A stretch of 64,000 nt of DNA from Heterohyrax brucei (GCA_028571685.1 CM053143.1:139968829-140032828); one strand, 5' to 3'. Counted from the stretch's first letter, positions 22,160 to 33,211 are shown. Translations and numbers: made by a program. The notes: generated by a model from the sequence alone, not told the origin.

Positions 22160-22355
22160 TGTAGGTGTCAGTCACAAATTTGAGTCCAGATTGTTCCTCT
22201 AACCAGCAGTGTATCTTTAAGATAAGTTTTTCTGTCCATCTTTTTTTTGTTGGTTTTTCTGCTTGGTCACAAATGGGGGTGATATCTATATCCGCTCTTC
22301 GAGTTACTGTGGGGATAAAGTACAGGAAATGCTTTGGGCAATGGGAATAAGTATG
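22160..22355 (+). mobile_element. Diverged MIR
   Basis: 'atctttaagataagtttttc' followed by 'ttggtcacaaatgggggtga' and 'gttactgtggggataaagta' loosely follow MIR order, with an extra T-rich piece inside. Weak. Confidence 0.35.
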
Positions 22356-22406
22356 GAAAATGTATTTGGGCAAGTCCTTGTTCTGTGGGTAGAGAGCACT
22401 ATGGAG

Positions 22407-22608
22407 TCCCAGGATGGTACAAACAATTACTTGTTCAGCTGCTAACTGAATGATTAGAGGTTTGAGAATGCCCAGGGTTGCCTTGGAAGAAAGGCCTAAC
22501 AATCAATCTAATTCTGAAAAAGCATCCATTGAAAACCCTCCAGGACATATTTCTACTCTGACACATAGAGGGTCACTATGAGGTAGGGCTGACTCAATGG
22601 CAACTGGT
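22407..22608 (+). mobile_element. AfroSINE-type SINE, long form, sense
   Basis: 'cttgttcagctgctaactga', 'gccttggaagaaaggcctaa', 'gcatccattgaaaaccctcc' and 'gggctgactcaatggcaact'. Confidence 0.85.
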
Positions 22609-22884
22609 TATTATTATCAACAGATACAACTTGTTAATTTCTAACAAATCTGTGAGGATAAAGGCACTTGACTTGTCCCGGTCATAGACGTCTACCAACA
22701 ATGCATGCAATTTCACGGACTAAGTTATTTAATCCTGAAGTTTCAAGTACGTATTTTTCATACATACATCTATGTCTATCTATGTATGTATTAGATCAGG
22801 GCTGCTCAAAAGCCTCATACCATGTAAATTATTCTTCCATTCCCTTGCTTGTGCCTGGAATTCTATTGCTCCTCTAGAATCTAG

Positions 22885-23065
22885 AAGGATTGGCAAATTT
22901 TATCTATAAAGGGCCAGATAGTAAATATCCTAGGTTTGTAGGCCACATATGGTCTCTTTCAAGTCTCTTTCTCCTTCTGCCTTTTTTCACAACATTAATT
23001 TTTTTTTGCTTGAGAGTGCTGTGCAGGCTGCATTTGACCCAAGGGCTATGGTCTGCCAACACTTG
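22885..23065 (-). mobile_element. hAT-like nonautonomous DNA-transposon relic
   Basis: Carries 'ctataaagggccagatagta', 'aggtttgtaggccacatatg' and 'gggctatggtctgccaac', the recognisable parts of a placental hAT-type element of about 200 bp. Internal sequence is diverged; I cannot name the subfamily. Confidence 0.55.
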
Positions 23066-24202
23066 CTAGATGACGGTTTAAAGAGACAGGGAGTTTTTTT
23101 TGATGAGACTATCCACGTGCCTAAGGGAAGGCTTTGGAAGGCATCTGGGAGACAAAAGAGAGGAGATGGCACCAATACAATGGCCGGCACAAAGGGAAAG
23201 AACCCAGTGAGGAGATCAAATAGCTGAAGGGTACAAAATAGTCCTGGAAGACTGCCTCACGTACCAAACACTGCACAATTCTGCCTGAGGCCATCCTGTT
23301 TCAAAGCATTCTGTCATTCATTAAGAACAGGTAAGAACCAGACCCACATATGTGCTTCCATAGGGCTTTCATTTCACTACTTGAAAACACTGTCATTTTT
23401 CAGCAATCCAATGCAGCAAAATGCTCAGAGGTAAAAAATTCTAAAGTCCTATTTCATAAACATCAGTGCCTGTTGAGAGGGCTTCTCCACCCCATAACTT
23501 TACATTCCAGGCAGCAGAAGTGTGTAAAAGAGGGACAGGAAGAAAGGAAGAAGAATCTGCCAGCAACTTCAAAGAAGAGGTGATGTTAGAACAAAGGCTT
23601 AAAGGATGACTAAGAGCTGGTCTTGAGGATGAAGGGCAGAGCCACAGCATAAGCCAAATCCTGAGATGTGAGAGCAAGTCATGTTCAGGGTCTTTCCGGG
23701 AAAATAGCACCACTTCAAATATCTATAGCAGAGGGAATTTAGTGCAGGGGATTGGCGCTATGGGAAAGAGACCCGATAAAAACTAAACATGGGTGGCGGG
23801 GCAATCCAGATACTGGTATCTGCAGGAAGTCACAATCATATCTGCTACAGGAGAGAAAAAGGGCTAGAAGCTTAAAGCACAGCAGGCCTGTTTGGCAAAA
23901 GTTGGAACCACAGAAGAATCATATTTGTGATTGTGCAAGGCAGAGAGGGGAAAAATATTCTGGTTTCTTGCCTCTTACTGTCTTCCATTATTTTACCGGT
24001 GTCTCCCACTGTCCTGACACAACCCGTTGCAAGCCTACAACACAAGAATCTGTGCAACAGTCTGCAGGGATCAGCTGTTGTGAATAAAAACAGAGCAAAG
24101 GAAGGGTAAAGATAGACTGAGGGACAAATAGGTCCTATACTGGTACTGTGTCTTTGAGGGAACTGTGACTGTGATGAATGCATAATAGCCATACCAAGCA
24201 AT

Positions 24203-24398
24203 CAACCAGCCAACAACTTGCCATTGTGTGGACTTGGACTCATGGTGACCTCACATGTTATAGAGTAGAACTGTTCCATAGGTATTCAAGTCTGTAACCT
24301 TTTGGAAGAACATCAGAAGGATTTTCTTCTGAATGATCTCTGAGTGGGTTTGAACTACCAGCCTTTCAGTTAGTAACTATCTGAGCCACCCAGAGATC
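24203..24398 (-). mobile_element. AfroSINE-type SINE, long form, antisense
   Basis: 'ggacttggactcatggtgac', 'tatagagtagaactgttcca', 'ctgagtgggtttgaactacc' and 'gcctttcagttagtaactat'. The middle is rearranged by a short duplication. Confidence 0.75.
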
Positions 24399-24437
24399 TG
24401 TAATAGTGATACCCATCATTGATAAAACATTAGAAAA

Positions 24438-24632
24438 TTTGCTCTAGTGCTGCAATGGTTAAGCACTTGGCTGCTGACCAAAGGGCAACAGTTGGAGCTT
24501 ACCACTTGTACCATGGAAGAAAGGATCTGGTGATTTGCTCCTGTAAAAATTTAATGCCTAGAAAAACCCTATGAGGTAGTTCTACTCTGTATATAGGGTC
24601 ACTATGAGTTGGAATTGATTCAATGACCACAA
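24438..24632 (+). mobile_element. AfroSINE-type SINE, long form, sense
   Basis: 'gcaatggttaagcacttggc', 'gaagaaaggatctggtgatt', 'ctatgaggtagttctactct' and 'gggtcactatgagttggaat'. Confidence 0.85.
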
Positions 24633-25142
24633 CACCAGAATGTTAAGTGTTTTGAAGGCATTATTTGGTGCAAATAAGGAAGAAATGGCAGAAGATGTGA
24701 CTGCAATATGGAATTACAGGCATGGCTCACATTATGAGGTGCTTGTAGGCTTTGCCAAAGGATTTGGACTTTGTCCTAAAGGAATTGGAGACTCGGTGAG
24801 GGATTGGAAGCTGAAGAACTGTAGAGTCAACTTTGCATTTTTGAATCATCACCCTGTGACCATGTTTGAAGTTCTGAGAAATACCTAGTCATCAAAGTAA
24901 ATAATGGAGATCTGACTAAGAAGAACTTGGAGTGAGACCAGCTTTTCTTCCTGCCTTCTCAGTTCCTGTACCACGGACAGACAGCCTCACTTCTGAACAC
25001 TTGTGTTATCTGTTGACATAACTAGAATCTTCGTTTACTTTAGCTCAGAAAAAATTGGAGCGGCAGACCTTTTCAAAGCAAAATATTTATTACTACAGCT
25101 ATACAATAGTTACAATAGTTAATGTATTACTGTATTGCTCAC
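24633..25142. other. Unique stretch with an unexplained 82-codon frame
   Basis: Plus frame 24640-24888 begins at ATG just after a SINE tail and has no recognised domain. I do not call it a gene. The rest is AT-rich and may be intron next to the candidate exon. Confidence 0.3.
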
Positions 25143-25251
25143 CTCATTAACACACTTCCGGAAGAATCGACCTCCTACAGTGTGGTAGAGATAGTCTTCT
25201 TCTATCTGTTTGTCCGTTAAAACATACTGAAGTCTTTGGTTTAGTCTTCAA
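25143..25251 (-). other. Candidate internal exon on the minus strand
   Basis: On the minus strand a run of 14 T ending in AG (25253-25252) precedes this segment, and 'AATGAG/gtgagc' (intron start at 25142) follows, a close match to donor consensus. Using the AG six bases further in (exon 25143-25245, 103 bp), one frame is open for 34 codons, reading LNQRLQYVLTDKQIEEDY and ending GGRFFRKCVNE just at the donor. With the first AG an in-frame TGA arises two codons in. I do not recognise the protein. It may be a real exon, a decayed exon, or chance. Confidence 0.35.
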
Positions 25252-25488
25252 CTAAAAAAAAAAAAAATGAGGATCATTTGTCATTGAGCGGTAGAGGTGA
25301 CATTTGGAGACAGAAACTCAGATTAACTTGAAGTGTTGATGTAGTTTTGTCACAGAGCCAAGATTTATAGACCTAGAAAAGTCATTAGAGCTTCTCTGCT
25401 TTAAAAACCTCTTTTATAGATGAGAAAAGTGAGCTATACAGATAAAGTGACCAACCTAAGAATATGAAAGTCATCAATGGAGGTAGAC

Positions 25489-25668
25489 GTCGCACGGGTG
25501 GCACAACAGTTAAAAGCCCAGCATTTAGGTTGGTAGTTCAAACTGACCCAAGGGATCTGCAGGAGAAAGACCTGGTGATCTTCCATAAAGATTTCAACCA
25601 ACAAAGCTTGACAGGTCAGCTCTGCCAAGTGGGGTCACTGTCAAATGGAATCAACTCAACAGCACCCA
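25489..25668 (+). mobile_element. AfroSINE-type SINE, long form, sense
   Basis: 'cacgggtggcacaacagtta', 'tctgcaggagaaagacctgg', 'tgatcttccataaagatttc' and 'aatggaatcaactcaacagc'. Confidence 0.8.
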
Positions 25669-25874
25669 TCAACGATGGTGGAGGCAGAGCTAACACCTTG
25701 ACTCCTAGCTCAGTGCTTGTTCCCCTCTTGGCTTCATTGCCAAAGTGTCTGGACCTAAGGAGAAGTTGTGATTTTCAGAAAGACTGCTTGGGTAACAAAA
25801 ATCCCATCTCACACTGACTTAAGCAGAGAAGAGAGTTTACTGGGGCAGGAAACAGTTTAGAGAAACACTCATCT

Positions 25875-26290
25875 CAGATCTACTGAGATTGGTATTGCCT
25901 GTCTGTCTGTCTATTGTACTGTGGTGGCTTGCGTGTTGCTGTGGTGCTGGAAGCAATGCTGCTAGTATATCAAGTACCAGCAGGGTTGACCACATGGGAC
26001 AGGTTTCAACAGAGTTTTCAGACTAGGACAAACTAAAAAGAAAGACTCAGTGAACTACTTCTGAAAGTTATCCAATAAAAACCTTATGGATCAAGATTAT
26101 CGTCCAATACCCTGCTGGCAAATGAGATTCCTAGGTTGGAAGGCACTATGCAGTAGTAACTGCAACAAGAGACTTGCATATAACAATGATCATGAAAGCA
26201 GTGTAGGACCAGGCAACATTTTGCTCTGTTATAGATAGGGCCATCATGAATTGCAGCTGACGTAGGACAATTGACAAAACATCAGTGACT
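25875..26290 (+). mobile_element. Internally deleted RTE derivative (5' leader fused to 3' tail)
   Basis: The left part resembles the RTE 5' leader ('gtactgtggtggcttgcgtg', 'ttgctgtggtgctggaagca', 'aagtaccagcagggttgacc'). After 'taggttggaaggcactatgc' it jumps to the RTE 3' end ('caatgatcatgaaagcagtg', 'aggaccaggcaacattttgc', 'ttgcagctgacgtaggacaa'). The whole coding region is missing, as in a nonautonomous RTE family mobilised in trans. It interrupts a diverged older repeat. Confidence 0.7.
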
Positions 26291-26479
26291 TTAGTCATGG
26301 CTCAGCCTAGGAACACATTGTTGGCATCAGGACTCCTACTTCTCTTTGTTTGCATCTGCTTTCCCCTTCATTCAGTGAGGTTCCACCCATAATATGTCAA
26401 TAAAAATCATCAAAGTCTAAAACTGGATTTTTTTTGCTTTAACTTGCATTATTTCTTTTGCTTTTCCATCTGGTCACTT

Positions 26480-28057
26480 AAAGAGACAAAGCAAAGTGTT
26501 ATAATGAAATATGTACAGACATGGAGTTAGAAAACCAAATGGGAGGAACATGCCCAGCATTTCTCAAGCTGAAAAAACTGAGGGAAAGTGGCAGACTTCA
26601 AGTTACAATATTGAAAAATTATATGAGCAAAAAATTGAATGACATAGGAAGAATCAAAAGAAGATGGAAGGAATACCAAGAGTCACTATATGAAAAAAAA
26701 TTGGTGTTCAACTACTTGACAGTATATGATTAAGAATTGAAGATAATGAAGGAAGAAATTCCAGCTGTACTGAAGGCATTGGTGAAAAACAAGGCTCCAA
26801 GAACTGATGGAATATCAGTGGAGACATTTCAACAAACAGATGCGATGCTGGAAGGACTTACTCCTTTACACCAAGAAATTTGCAAGACAGTTACTTGGCC
26901 AAATGACTGGACAAAATCCATAGACTTGGATATTCCAAAGAAAGATGTCTCAACAAAATGTGGAAATTATCAAATAATATCATTAATATCTCACACATGT
27001 AAAAATATGCTTCATAATTCAAAAACAGTTGCAATAGTGCTTTGACAGAGAACTGGCAAAAAAATCAAGCAGATTCAGAGAAGGCATTAGAATGATGGAT
27101 ATCACTGTTGATGTCAGATGGATCTTGGCTAAAAGCAAAGAACACTAGAAACATGGTTACCTGCAGTTTACTGACTACAGAAAGCCATTTGATGGTGTGG
27201 GTCGTAACAAATCATGAAAGACATTGCAAAGAATGGCAATTCTAGGACGCTGGGCTAACACGGAACCTGTACATAGACCAAGAGGCAGTTGTTGGCCCAG
27301 AAGGAGTACTGCATGGTTTACAGTCAGGAGAGGTGTGCATCAGGGTTTATCTTTAACTCAGTCTGTATGCTGAGCAAGTAAGTTGAGAAGCTTGACTATA
27401 TGAAGAAGATAAGTCATCAGGATTGGAAGAAGACTCATTGACAAACTGCATTGTTAACAAGCAATGGCCTTGCTTGCTAAAAGTACGGAAGGCGTGAAGC
27501 ACTTAATGATGAAGGTCAAAGGCTACCTCAACACAAAGAAAACAAAAACCCTCACCACGGGACCAATAAGCAACATCATCAGAAATGGACAAATGATTGA
27601 AGTTGTTAAGGATTTCATTTTATTTGGCTCCACAATCAACACCCATGTAAGCAGCACTCAGGAAATCAAATGACATATTACATTGGGCAAGTCTCCTTCA
27701 AAAAGTCTTTAAAGGGTCAAAAGACAAAGACATCACCTTGAGAACTCAAGATATGTCTGGGCCAAGTCATGGTATTCTCAGTTGCCTTATATGCATAAAA
27801 AGCTGGACAATGAATAAGGAAGACCTACTGACTATACCGTGGACTTCCAGAAGAACAAACAAATCCATCTTGGAAGAAATACAGCCAGAATTCTCCTTAC
27901 AACTGAGGACAGTGAGACTGTCTCACATGCTTTGGACGTATGTGTTATCAGCGGGGACCAGTGGACATCATACTTGGTAAAGCAGGGGGTGAATGAAAAA
28001 GAAGACCCACAAGGACCTGGACTGACACTGTGGCTGAAACAGTGGGCTCAAACTCTG
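26480..28057 (+). mobile_element. RTE/BovB-type LINE body, sense
   Basis: Follows the RTE from the linker after the endonuclease ('ttagaaaaccaaatgggagg') through 'ctgtactgaaggcattggtg', the palm region and 'gaagttgttaaggatttcat' to the C-terminal 'gaagacccacaaggacctgg'. Plus frames 26521-26733, 26737-27045 (with 'ALVKNKAPRTDGIS') and 27464-27673 ('MIEVVKDFILFGSTINTH') are pieces of one reverse transcriptase. The YADD area is rearranged near 27440-27470. Dead copy. Confidence 0.88.
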
Positions 28058-28110
28058 GTGGGTTCCAACTGCGGACCTTTCAGTTAGCAGCTGAGCACTT
28101 ACCCCAATAC
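28058..28110 (-). mobile_element. AfroSINE head fragment, antisense, fused to the RTE end
   Basis: 'gtgggttccaactgcggacc' then 'tttcagttagcagctgagca'. It takes over where the RTE 3' tail should be. Confidence 0.6.
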
Positions 28111-28392
28111 ATAGATCGAGTTTGCATCCTGATATTCTCTCAGAAAAGCTCCTTTAACGGAGGTTCTTGCACAGACTCTGCTTTAGACACTGTCACTCAG
28201 ACTTGGTTAAGAAACCGAGAATTTAGCTGATAAAGTTCTCAGAAGTGAAAAAGGAGTTTGAAATAGGTACAGTACCTGCTCAGGTAGGCTCATTAAAGGG
28301 ACAGGGTTCCAAACGAGCCCGAGCATTTGAATGCACTAGAGTGTCACTGTGCCTCTGAGGGCTTGGCTCGACTTTCCACGCTCTGTAACAAA

Positions 28393-28455
28393 TTAACAAA
28401 ACAATCCTGTAGGACAGAGTAGAGCTGCCGGTACAGTTTCCAAGGGGTTCCCTTT
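28393..28455 (-). mobile_element. AfroSINE middle fragment, antisense
   Basis: 'atcctgtaggacagagtaga' followed by 'gctgccggtacagtttccaa'. Both ends are missing. Confidence 0.55.
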
Positions 28456-28906
28456 TATTTTAGAAATACAGTATTTCTCAAATCCCCCCACGGTCTTCAT
28501 GCATAGGTATTTATCAGTTTTTTTCAAAAGGCAAAATTCATTCAGGTCAATTTGTCTCCAGATCCTATCTTGTGTATGTTTTAAATCTGCTACTCCATAT
28601 CTCCTTCTGAATTCTAACACCTCTTGATAAGATTCCCTTTGAGAATCTCTGTGCTTTTCAGGAAAAGAGGCTCAGAGCTCATCAGGCAGCTTTCATCCCC
28701 AACTGATAAAGCTGTATATTTGTTTAGATTTAGTCATATTGAATCCATTTCAACAGTTAGATATTTCACTCCTACCCCCTGATCAATTGATGCTCACTTC
28801 ATCCTTTTCCTTTAGACCATTTCTGAACTGCTAAGGAATTTAAGAGACGTGAATCACAGCTCTGGGGCAGATGATAGACAAAAACACATTTCTGAAGTCC
28901 AGACGT
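28456..28906. other. No recognised repeat
   Basis: No named repeat or exon. Confidence 0.3.
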
Positions 28907-29100
28907 GTATGTCGTTGTTAATTGTTGCTCATGGTGGCCCCAAGGTGCCGAGTAGACCTGCTCCCAGAGGCTTTCAGAGCTATGATCTTTCAGAAGCAGA
29001 TTGCTGGCCTGTCTTCCAAGGTGCCTCTAGGTGGTTTCAAACCGCCAACCTTTCAGCCAGGATTGGAGCGCTTAACCATTGGTGCCACTTAGGGACTTCT
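28907..29100 (-). mobile_element. AfroSINE-type SINE, long form, antisense
   Basis: 'ttgctcatggtggccccaag', 'cagaagcagattgctggcct', 'ggtttcaaaccgccaacctt' and 'gcgcttaaccattggtgcca'. Confidence 0.85.
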
Positions 29101-29879
29101 AGGAGTATATACATGGAACTGACATATTCTCTAATGTTCCTGTCCTCCAAAATCCCACACCCAATCTCATCTTATTTCATTTTTCAACCTAGACTCTTCA
29201 TTTTTCTGCTTGCCTCTCATCTGGATGGAATTGCAGTATTATCCTCTCCTACCTGATGGATAATTTCCTGCATTGCACGTTGCAAGACAATCTGGTGAAC
29301 ATTCCTTCCTCTGTCTGAGCCGAAACGTTTCGTAATTACTCAGTCCTTCCTAAGGGGATCCAGCCCAGAAGCTGCAGTGGCTCAGGAGAGGATGGATGTT
29401 TCCTTTAGCCTTAACTCCTTCTTTATTTTTTACTCTCTAAGTACATGTCTTGAGCTTTATCTATGACTGAGAGTCTTGTGGACTGGACACTGCTTCAGAA
29501 ATCAGGGAAATCTGTCTTCATGACCATTCACTTCATTAGTGACTGTCTGGGTGACCCCAGAAGGTCACAGAGAGTCAATGGACCTTGCTTCCCCATCTGG
29601 TTATAATAAGACTCACAGAATGTTTAAGAAGCCCATCAGATTGGATGAGGCTATTTTATGGCATGCTTAGAAATCCTCGAAGGGACTGGCCCATCGAAAA
29701 AGTCTTTCATAGTTAACTGACTTAAAGCTAGGGAAACAGATATTGTGTAAACTGGGTTAATTCTTCTCCCAGTTCTAAAAGTCAGTTTTGCGAAAGAGTT
29801 GTCACCACACCCAGCATCTCTGTAGGATTCCCTGTATACATTAAAATCTTTGCTTCTAGCTGTAGGGAAATGGTGGTTT
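29101..29879. other. Mostly unassigned, possible old MIR near 29490-29680
   Basis: 'ctgtctgggtgaccccagaa', 'tgcttccccatctggttata' and 'taagactcacagaatgttta' faintly follow MIR order. The rest is unassigned. Confidence 0.3.
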
Positions 29880-30118
29880 TCTTTACCTCAAGGGAGCAAA
29901 AAATAGGGCGTATTTTAGGACTAGAGAACAGAGACATCAAAACTCCATAAAAACTTTCAAGAGTGGTGGATGTGTTCTTTCTCTTGACTGTGATGATGGC
30001 TTCCGAAATGTGTTTGGATATATTATACACATAATTGTACATGTAAACTATATATGTAATTTATTAAATGGACACATTTTAAATATGTGCAGCTTGTTTC
30101 ATGCAAATTACACCTATG
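29880..30118 (+). mobile_element. Old L1 (L1M-type) 3' end
   Basis: 'cttttgactgtgatgatggc'-like sequence ('tcttgactgtgatgatggct'), 'ataattgtacatgtaaacta' and 'atgcaaattacacctatgaa' follow the widespread L1M 3' UTR pattern. Confidence 0.55.
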
Positions 30119-30127
30119 AAAGCTGTT

Positions 30128-30316
30128 AAAATTGGTCCCCGAGTAGTGCAAATCATTTATACTACAATATTAACTTAAGAATTGGCAGTCTGAACTCAAC
30201 TAGTTGCACTGCAGAAGAAAGGACTGATGATCTGCTTCCAAGAAAACCCTGTGGAGTAGTTCTATCCTGTAATACATGGAGTTAACATGAGTTGAAATTA
30301 TTGGACAGCAAGAAGG
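30128..30316 (+). mobile_element. AfroSINE-type SINE, long form, sense
   Basis: 'attggtccccgagtagtgca', 'tgcagaagaaaggactgatg', 'accctgtggagtagttctat' and 'taacatgagttgaaattatt'. Confidence 0.75.
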
Positions 30317-30352
30317 TTTTTTTTAATTATTATTATTATTATTTTTATTTGT
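30316..30352. repeat. T-rich / (ATT)n tract at a SINE tail
   Basis: A T run followed by 'attattattattatt', probably the reshaped A/T-rich tail of the SINE. Confidence 0.75.
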
Positions 30353-31149
30353 TAAAACACAAACCTTTGTCCAACATTCCCCATTTCTGGTACCAAATGT
30401 CTCCTGCACTGCCTTGCACTGTTAATAATAAATATATATTTAAGCTTAAAAAACAAAAGGGAAACTCCGTAAGTAAATAATGTTGATTCAGACCAAGTTT
30501 ACTAAAGTGATCAGTGTTTCATTTCATCTGCCTCTTTTCCCTTCTTCCTGAAGCTAAAACAAAGCCAGATTCTGCTTCTGAAAAAAGAAATTTAAGGGTA
30601 GCTTGCCATCAGAAAGAAAGCAAAGTGATAAAGAACTACTAGAAATTATTTAAGGCAAACTTGTATATAGGAGACAGCTGGGAATTCACTCTTAACTTTC
30701 AACATTTTTAGCCTTAGCTTGGACACTGTCTTAATTGTTACCATATGGTTACCTTGTCACCAGTTCTTCTGGCCTATGAATTAGGCAGTATTTATTGGAC
30801 AACCTTCAGGCTGAAATATCAAACAGACCTCTATGCATTGGAACAGAGCTCTATGGACTGGAACAGGGAGCATGAAGCAAGGAAAGGGAAGAGGCAGCTA
30901 TCATTTAAATGGTGAGATACTGCCTTTTTCACTATCAAAAGAACATTAATTTTGCTACTTAGATCAAATGTTAAAACTGTTTGTCGGTAGGAGAAGGCTG
31001 GGAAGGGGCACTTGGAGTGGTGGAACCCTCAAAAAGTGACATCAGAGGTGCCAGAACTGGGAAGGAGATCACCAGCAGGGCACTGCCCTATGCCCAGAGG
31101 TCTTGGTTCTTTCCTCAAGGGCTAGAGATCACGAATGGGGCCAGAACTT

Positions 31150-31207
31150 GCAAAGCAGATACATTTTCCACCTGTGATGCAAAGCAGATACATTTTCCAC
31201 CTGATGG
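31150..31207. repeat. 29-bp tandem duplication
   Basis: The unit beginning 'gcaaagcagatacattttcc' occurs at 31150 and again at 31179. The 25 bases 31150-31174 and 31179-31203 are identical. Confidence 0.9.
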
Positions 31208-31356
31208 TCAGCCTTGTTTGTTTGCAAGGTGCTTGGTGCTGTCTTTGTGTTATTTTCACACTTTGAAATGCATGTGTCATTCCCATTCACAGAGGTAGAA
31301 CCTGAGGTGCATGGATGTGCAACTTGCCCAAAGTAACACAGTACTAATGCTAACAC
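31208..31356 (-). mobile_element. MIR, antisense
   Basis: 'gcaaggtgcttggtgctgtc', 'attcccattcacagaggtag', 'aacctgaggtgcatggatgt' and 'aacttgcccaaagtaacaca' follow the antisense MIR core. It ends where the right arm of the inverted repeat starts. Confidence 0.65.
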
Positions 31357-31498
31357 CATAGAGCTCTGTTCCAATCCACAGAGCTCTGTTTGATATTTCA
31401 GCCTTAAAGTTGTCCAATAAATACTGTCTAACTCATAGGTTGGAAGACTGGTGGCAAGGTAACTATGTGGTAACAATTAAGACAGTGCCCGATGCAAG

Positions 31499-31567
31499 CA
31501 TCAGCACTAACTCCAGTGCCACACCAATGCCAACACCAGCACCAACACTAACACCAATGACAGCAAA
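31499..31567. repeat. Cryptic (CCAACA/CCAATG)n repeat
   Basis: Repeated units such as 'caccaatgccaacaccagca'. It creates a Thr/Pro-rich open frame (31410-31712) that I regard as an artefact. Confidence 0.65.
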
Positions 31568-32044
31568 TATCTACCTCACATTTTCTGTCGGTGATCCCCT
31601 GTTGGTGATCCCCTTCCCGGTCTTGGCGCCTCTGGTGCCACTTCTGAGGATTCCGCCACTCCAAGAGCCCCCTCCCAACCTTCCCCTATCTCTAACCGGG
31701 TTTAACACTTGAATACCACGCAGGAATCAATGGGGGGCCTCCCTTGAAATTGTATATTTCTAAGCTCAGACAGGACCTCTCTGTTTCCTCTGGAACTCAT
31801 CAGGAATGATTAAACTCAAAGCTACTTCAGGCCATATTCCTCTTTACCCAGACCCGGCCAGGTGGAGGAGACACATCTACGGTGGGAGAGACTGAGGCCC
31901 AGATGCCGAGGGCAACAGTGAAGACCAAGGGGAAGTGAAGGAAAGAGGGAGCAAAGAGCATTATTTGACTCCCAGGAATTTCTTGGGCTGGTTCTGCCCT
32001 TGAATTTCCTAATCATGTGTAACTATCAGTCTCCTTCATTGCTT
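31568..32044. other. No recognised repeat
   Basis: Includes a small local duplication of 'ggtgatccccttcc'-like sequence near 31590-31620. Nothing else recognised. Confidence 0.3.
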
Positions 32045-32192
32045 AAAACTAAAACCAAAGCCACTGCTGTTGAGCTGATTCCAAAGTAGAATTTCTCCCA
32101 CAGAGTTTCCAAGGACCGTCGAGTGGACTTGAACTGCAAATCTTTTGCTTAGGTGACTTAGCGCTTAACCACTATATTACCAGGGTTTCCCC
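32045..32192 (-). mobile_element. AfroSINE-type SINE, antisense, internally deleted
   Basis: 'ccactgctgttgagctgatt' passes directly to 'ccaaagtagaatttctccca', so about 20 bp of the tail is missing. It continues 'gtggacttgaactgcaaatc' and 'accactatattaccagggtt'. Confidence 0.8.
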
Positions 32193-32304
32193 TCCATTGT
32201 TTAAGGTAATTTTATTTCAGTTTCTTTCATTTGCATCCTTCAAAGTTCTAAGTCACACAGGAAATATTCTCTTTTTTCTATTTCTGGAACTATCAAGGCC
32301 ATAT

Positions 32305-32420
32305 TCACTCCAAGTTTACTTTGTTTTGATTGCAGTAAAATATACACATAACAAAACATTTACTATTTTAACAATTTTAAGTGTATAGTTTAGTGATCTT
32401 AATCATATTCACCTGAAACT
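32305..32420 (-). mobile_element. Old L1 3' UTR fragment
   Basis: 'gcagtaaaatatacacataa', 'aaaacatttactattttaac' and 'aattttaagtgtatagttta' match the frequent placental L1M-type motif. Confidence 0.55.
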
Positions 32421-32957
32421 TACTTTTATTCTTTAAATACTCATAAAAGAATATTGACTATTTTTATAGACCTGAAGAAAATAAGAATTTAAAAATTAAT
32501 ATTGTTCTTTCTGTTCTCATCAAAACAAAATCAAATTAAGCAGAGATGTGAATTGGAGACAACTAGTGAAATGCAAGGAAACCCAGAATAGAAGTAGTCT
32601 TCTCACAGCTCTGTTATAAATGGTTTTATCTTGGGCAGCACAGGAGGTTAACCAGGAGCACTAAAAACCAGGGCAATGTTCTAGAATTTTCCACATAAAA
32701 CAGAATGCATTTGGATGTCTTTTATAAAATCTGTTTTAATTGAATAGATTTCAGAGAATTAGAGCTCTGGATCAGAGAAGTTTCCATAGAGCCCTTTTTG
32801 CACTGTTATACCTCCCTTGGTCCCACAGTGCCTGAGAGTTCACCCTTAGGGAATCATCCTTTTTGATTAAACATTCCATCTTTCTCTGATTCTCCTTTTT
32901 TAAAAAATCTTTTGACAGGGTAATATTGCATCACTCTGATATTAAGACAGTAATTTT

Positions 32958-33208
32958 ATAATTACTAAGATGTAATCAGACAAACTGGGACCAAAATCCC
33001 GGCTGTGCCATTTACTAGCTATGAGCCTGAGCAAGTTACTTTACTTCTCTGTCTCTCTGTCACTTATTTTCCTCCTCTGTAAAATAAGGATAATAATATC
33101 TGCGTTAGATAGTATTAGGTATTACGGGATTAAAGGAGATAATATACATGAGTCTCTTAGCATGGTGCTTGGCACATAGCAAGTGTTTAATAAATGTTAG
33201 TTAGCATC
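32958..33208 (+). mobile_element. MIR, sense, well preserved
   Basis: 'aaatcccggctgtgccattt', 'actagctatgagcctgagca', 'ctctgtaaaataaggataat' and 'agtgtttaataaatgttagt'. Confidence 0.85.
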
Positions 33209-33211
33209 CTG

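Larger units (their letters stand above)
30719..31489. repeat. Imperfect inverted repeat, arms about 135 bp
   Basis: Left arm 30719-30856 and right arm 31357-31489 are reverse complements over nearly their whole length, for example 'gtatttattggacaac' and 'ctgaaatatcaaacag' on the left against 'gttgtccaataaatac' and 'ctgtttgatatttcag' on the right. The roughly 500-bp spacer holds a MIR and a short tandem duplication. No transposon family is recognised in the arms. Confidence 0.85.

Noticed and set aside
24640..24888. 82-codon plus frame starting next to a SINE
   Set aside because: No recognised domain, no splice or promoter context. Length is within chance for this composition.
31410..31712. 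Thr/Pro-rich 101-codon frame
   Set aside because: Composition comes from a cryptic hexamer repeat; no conserved feature seen.
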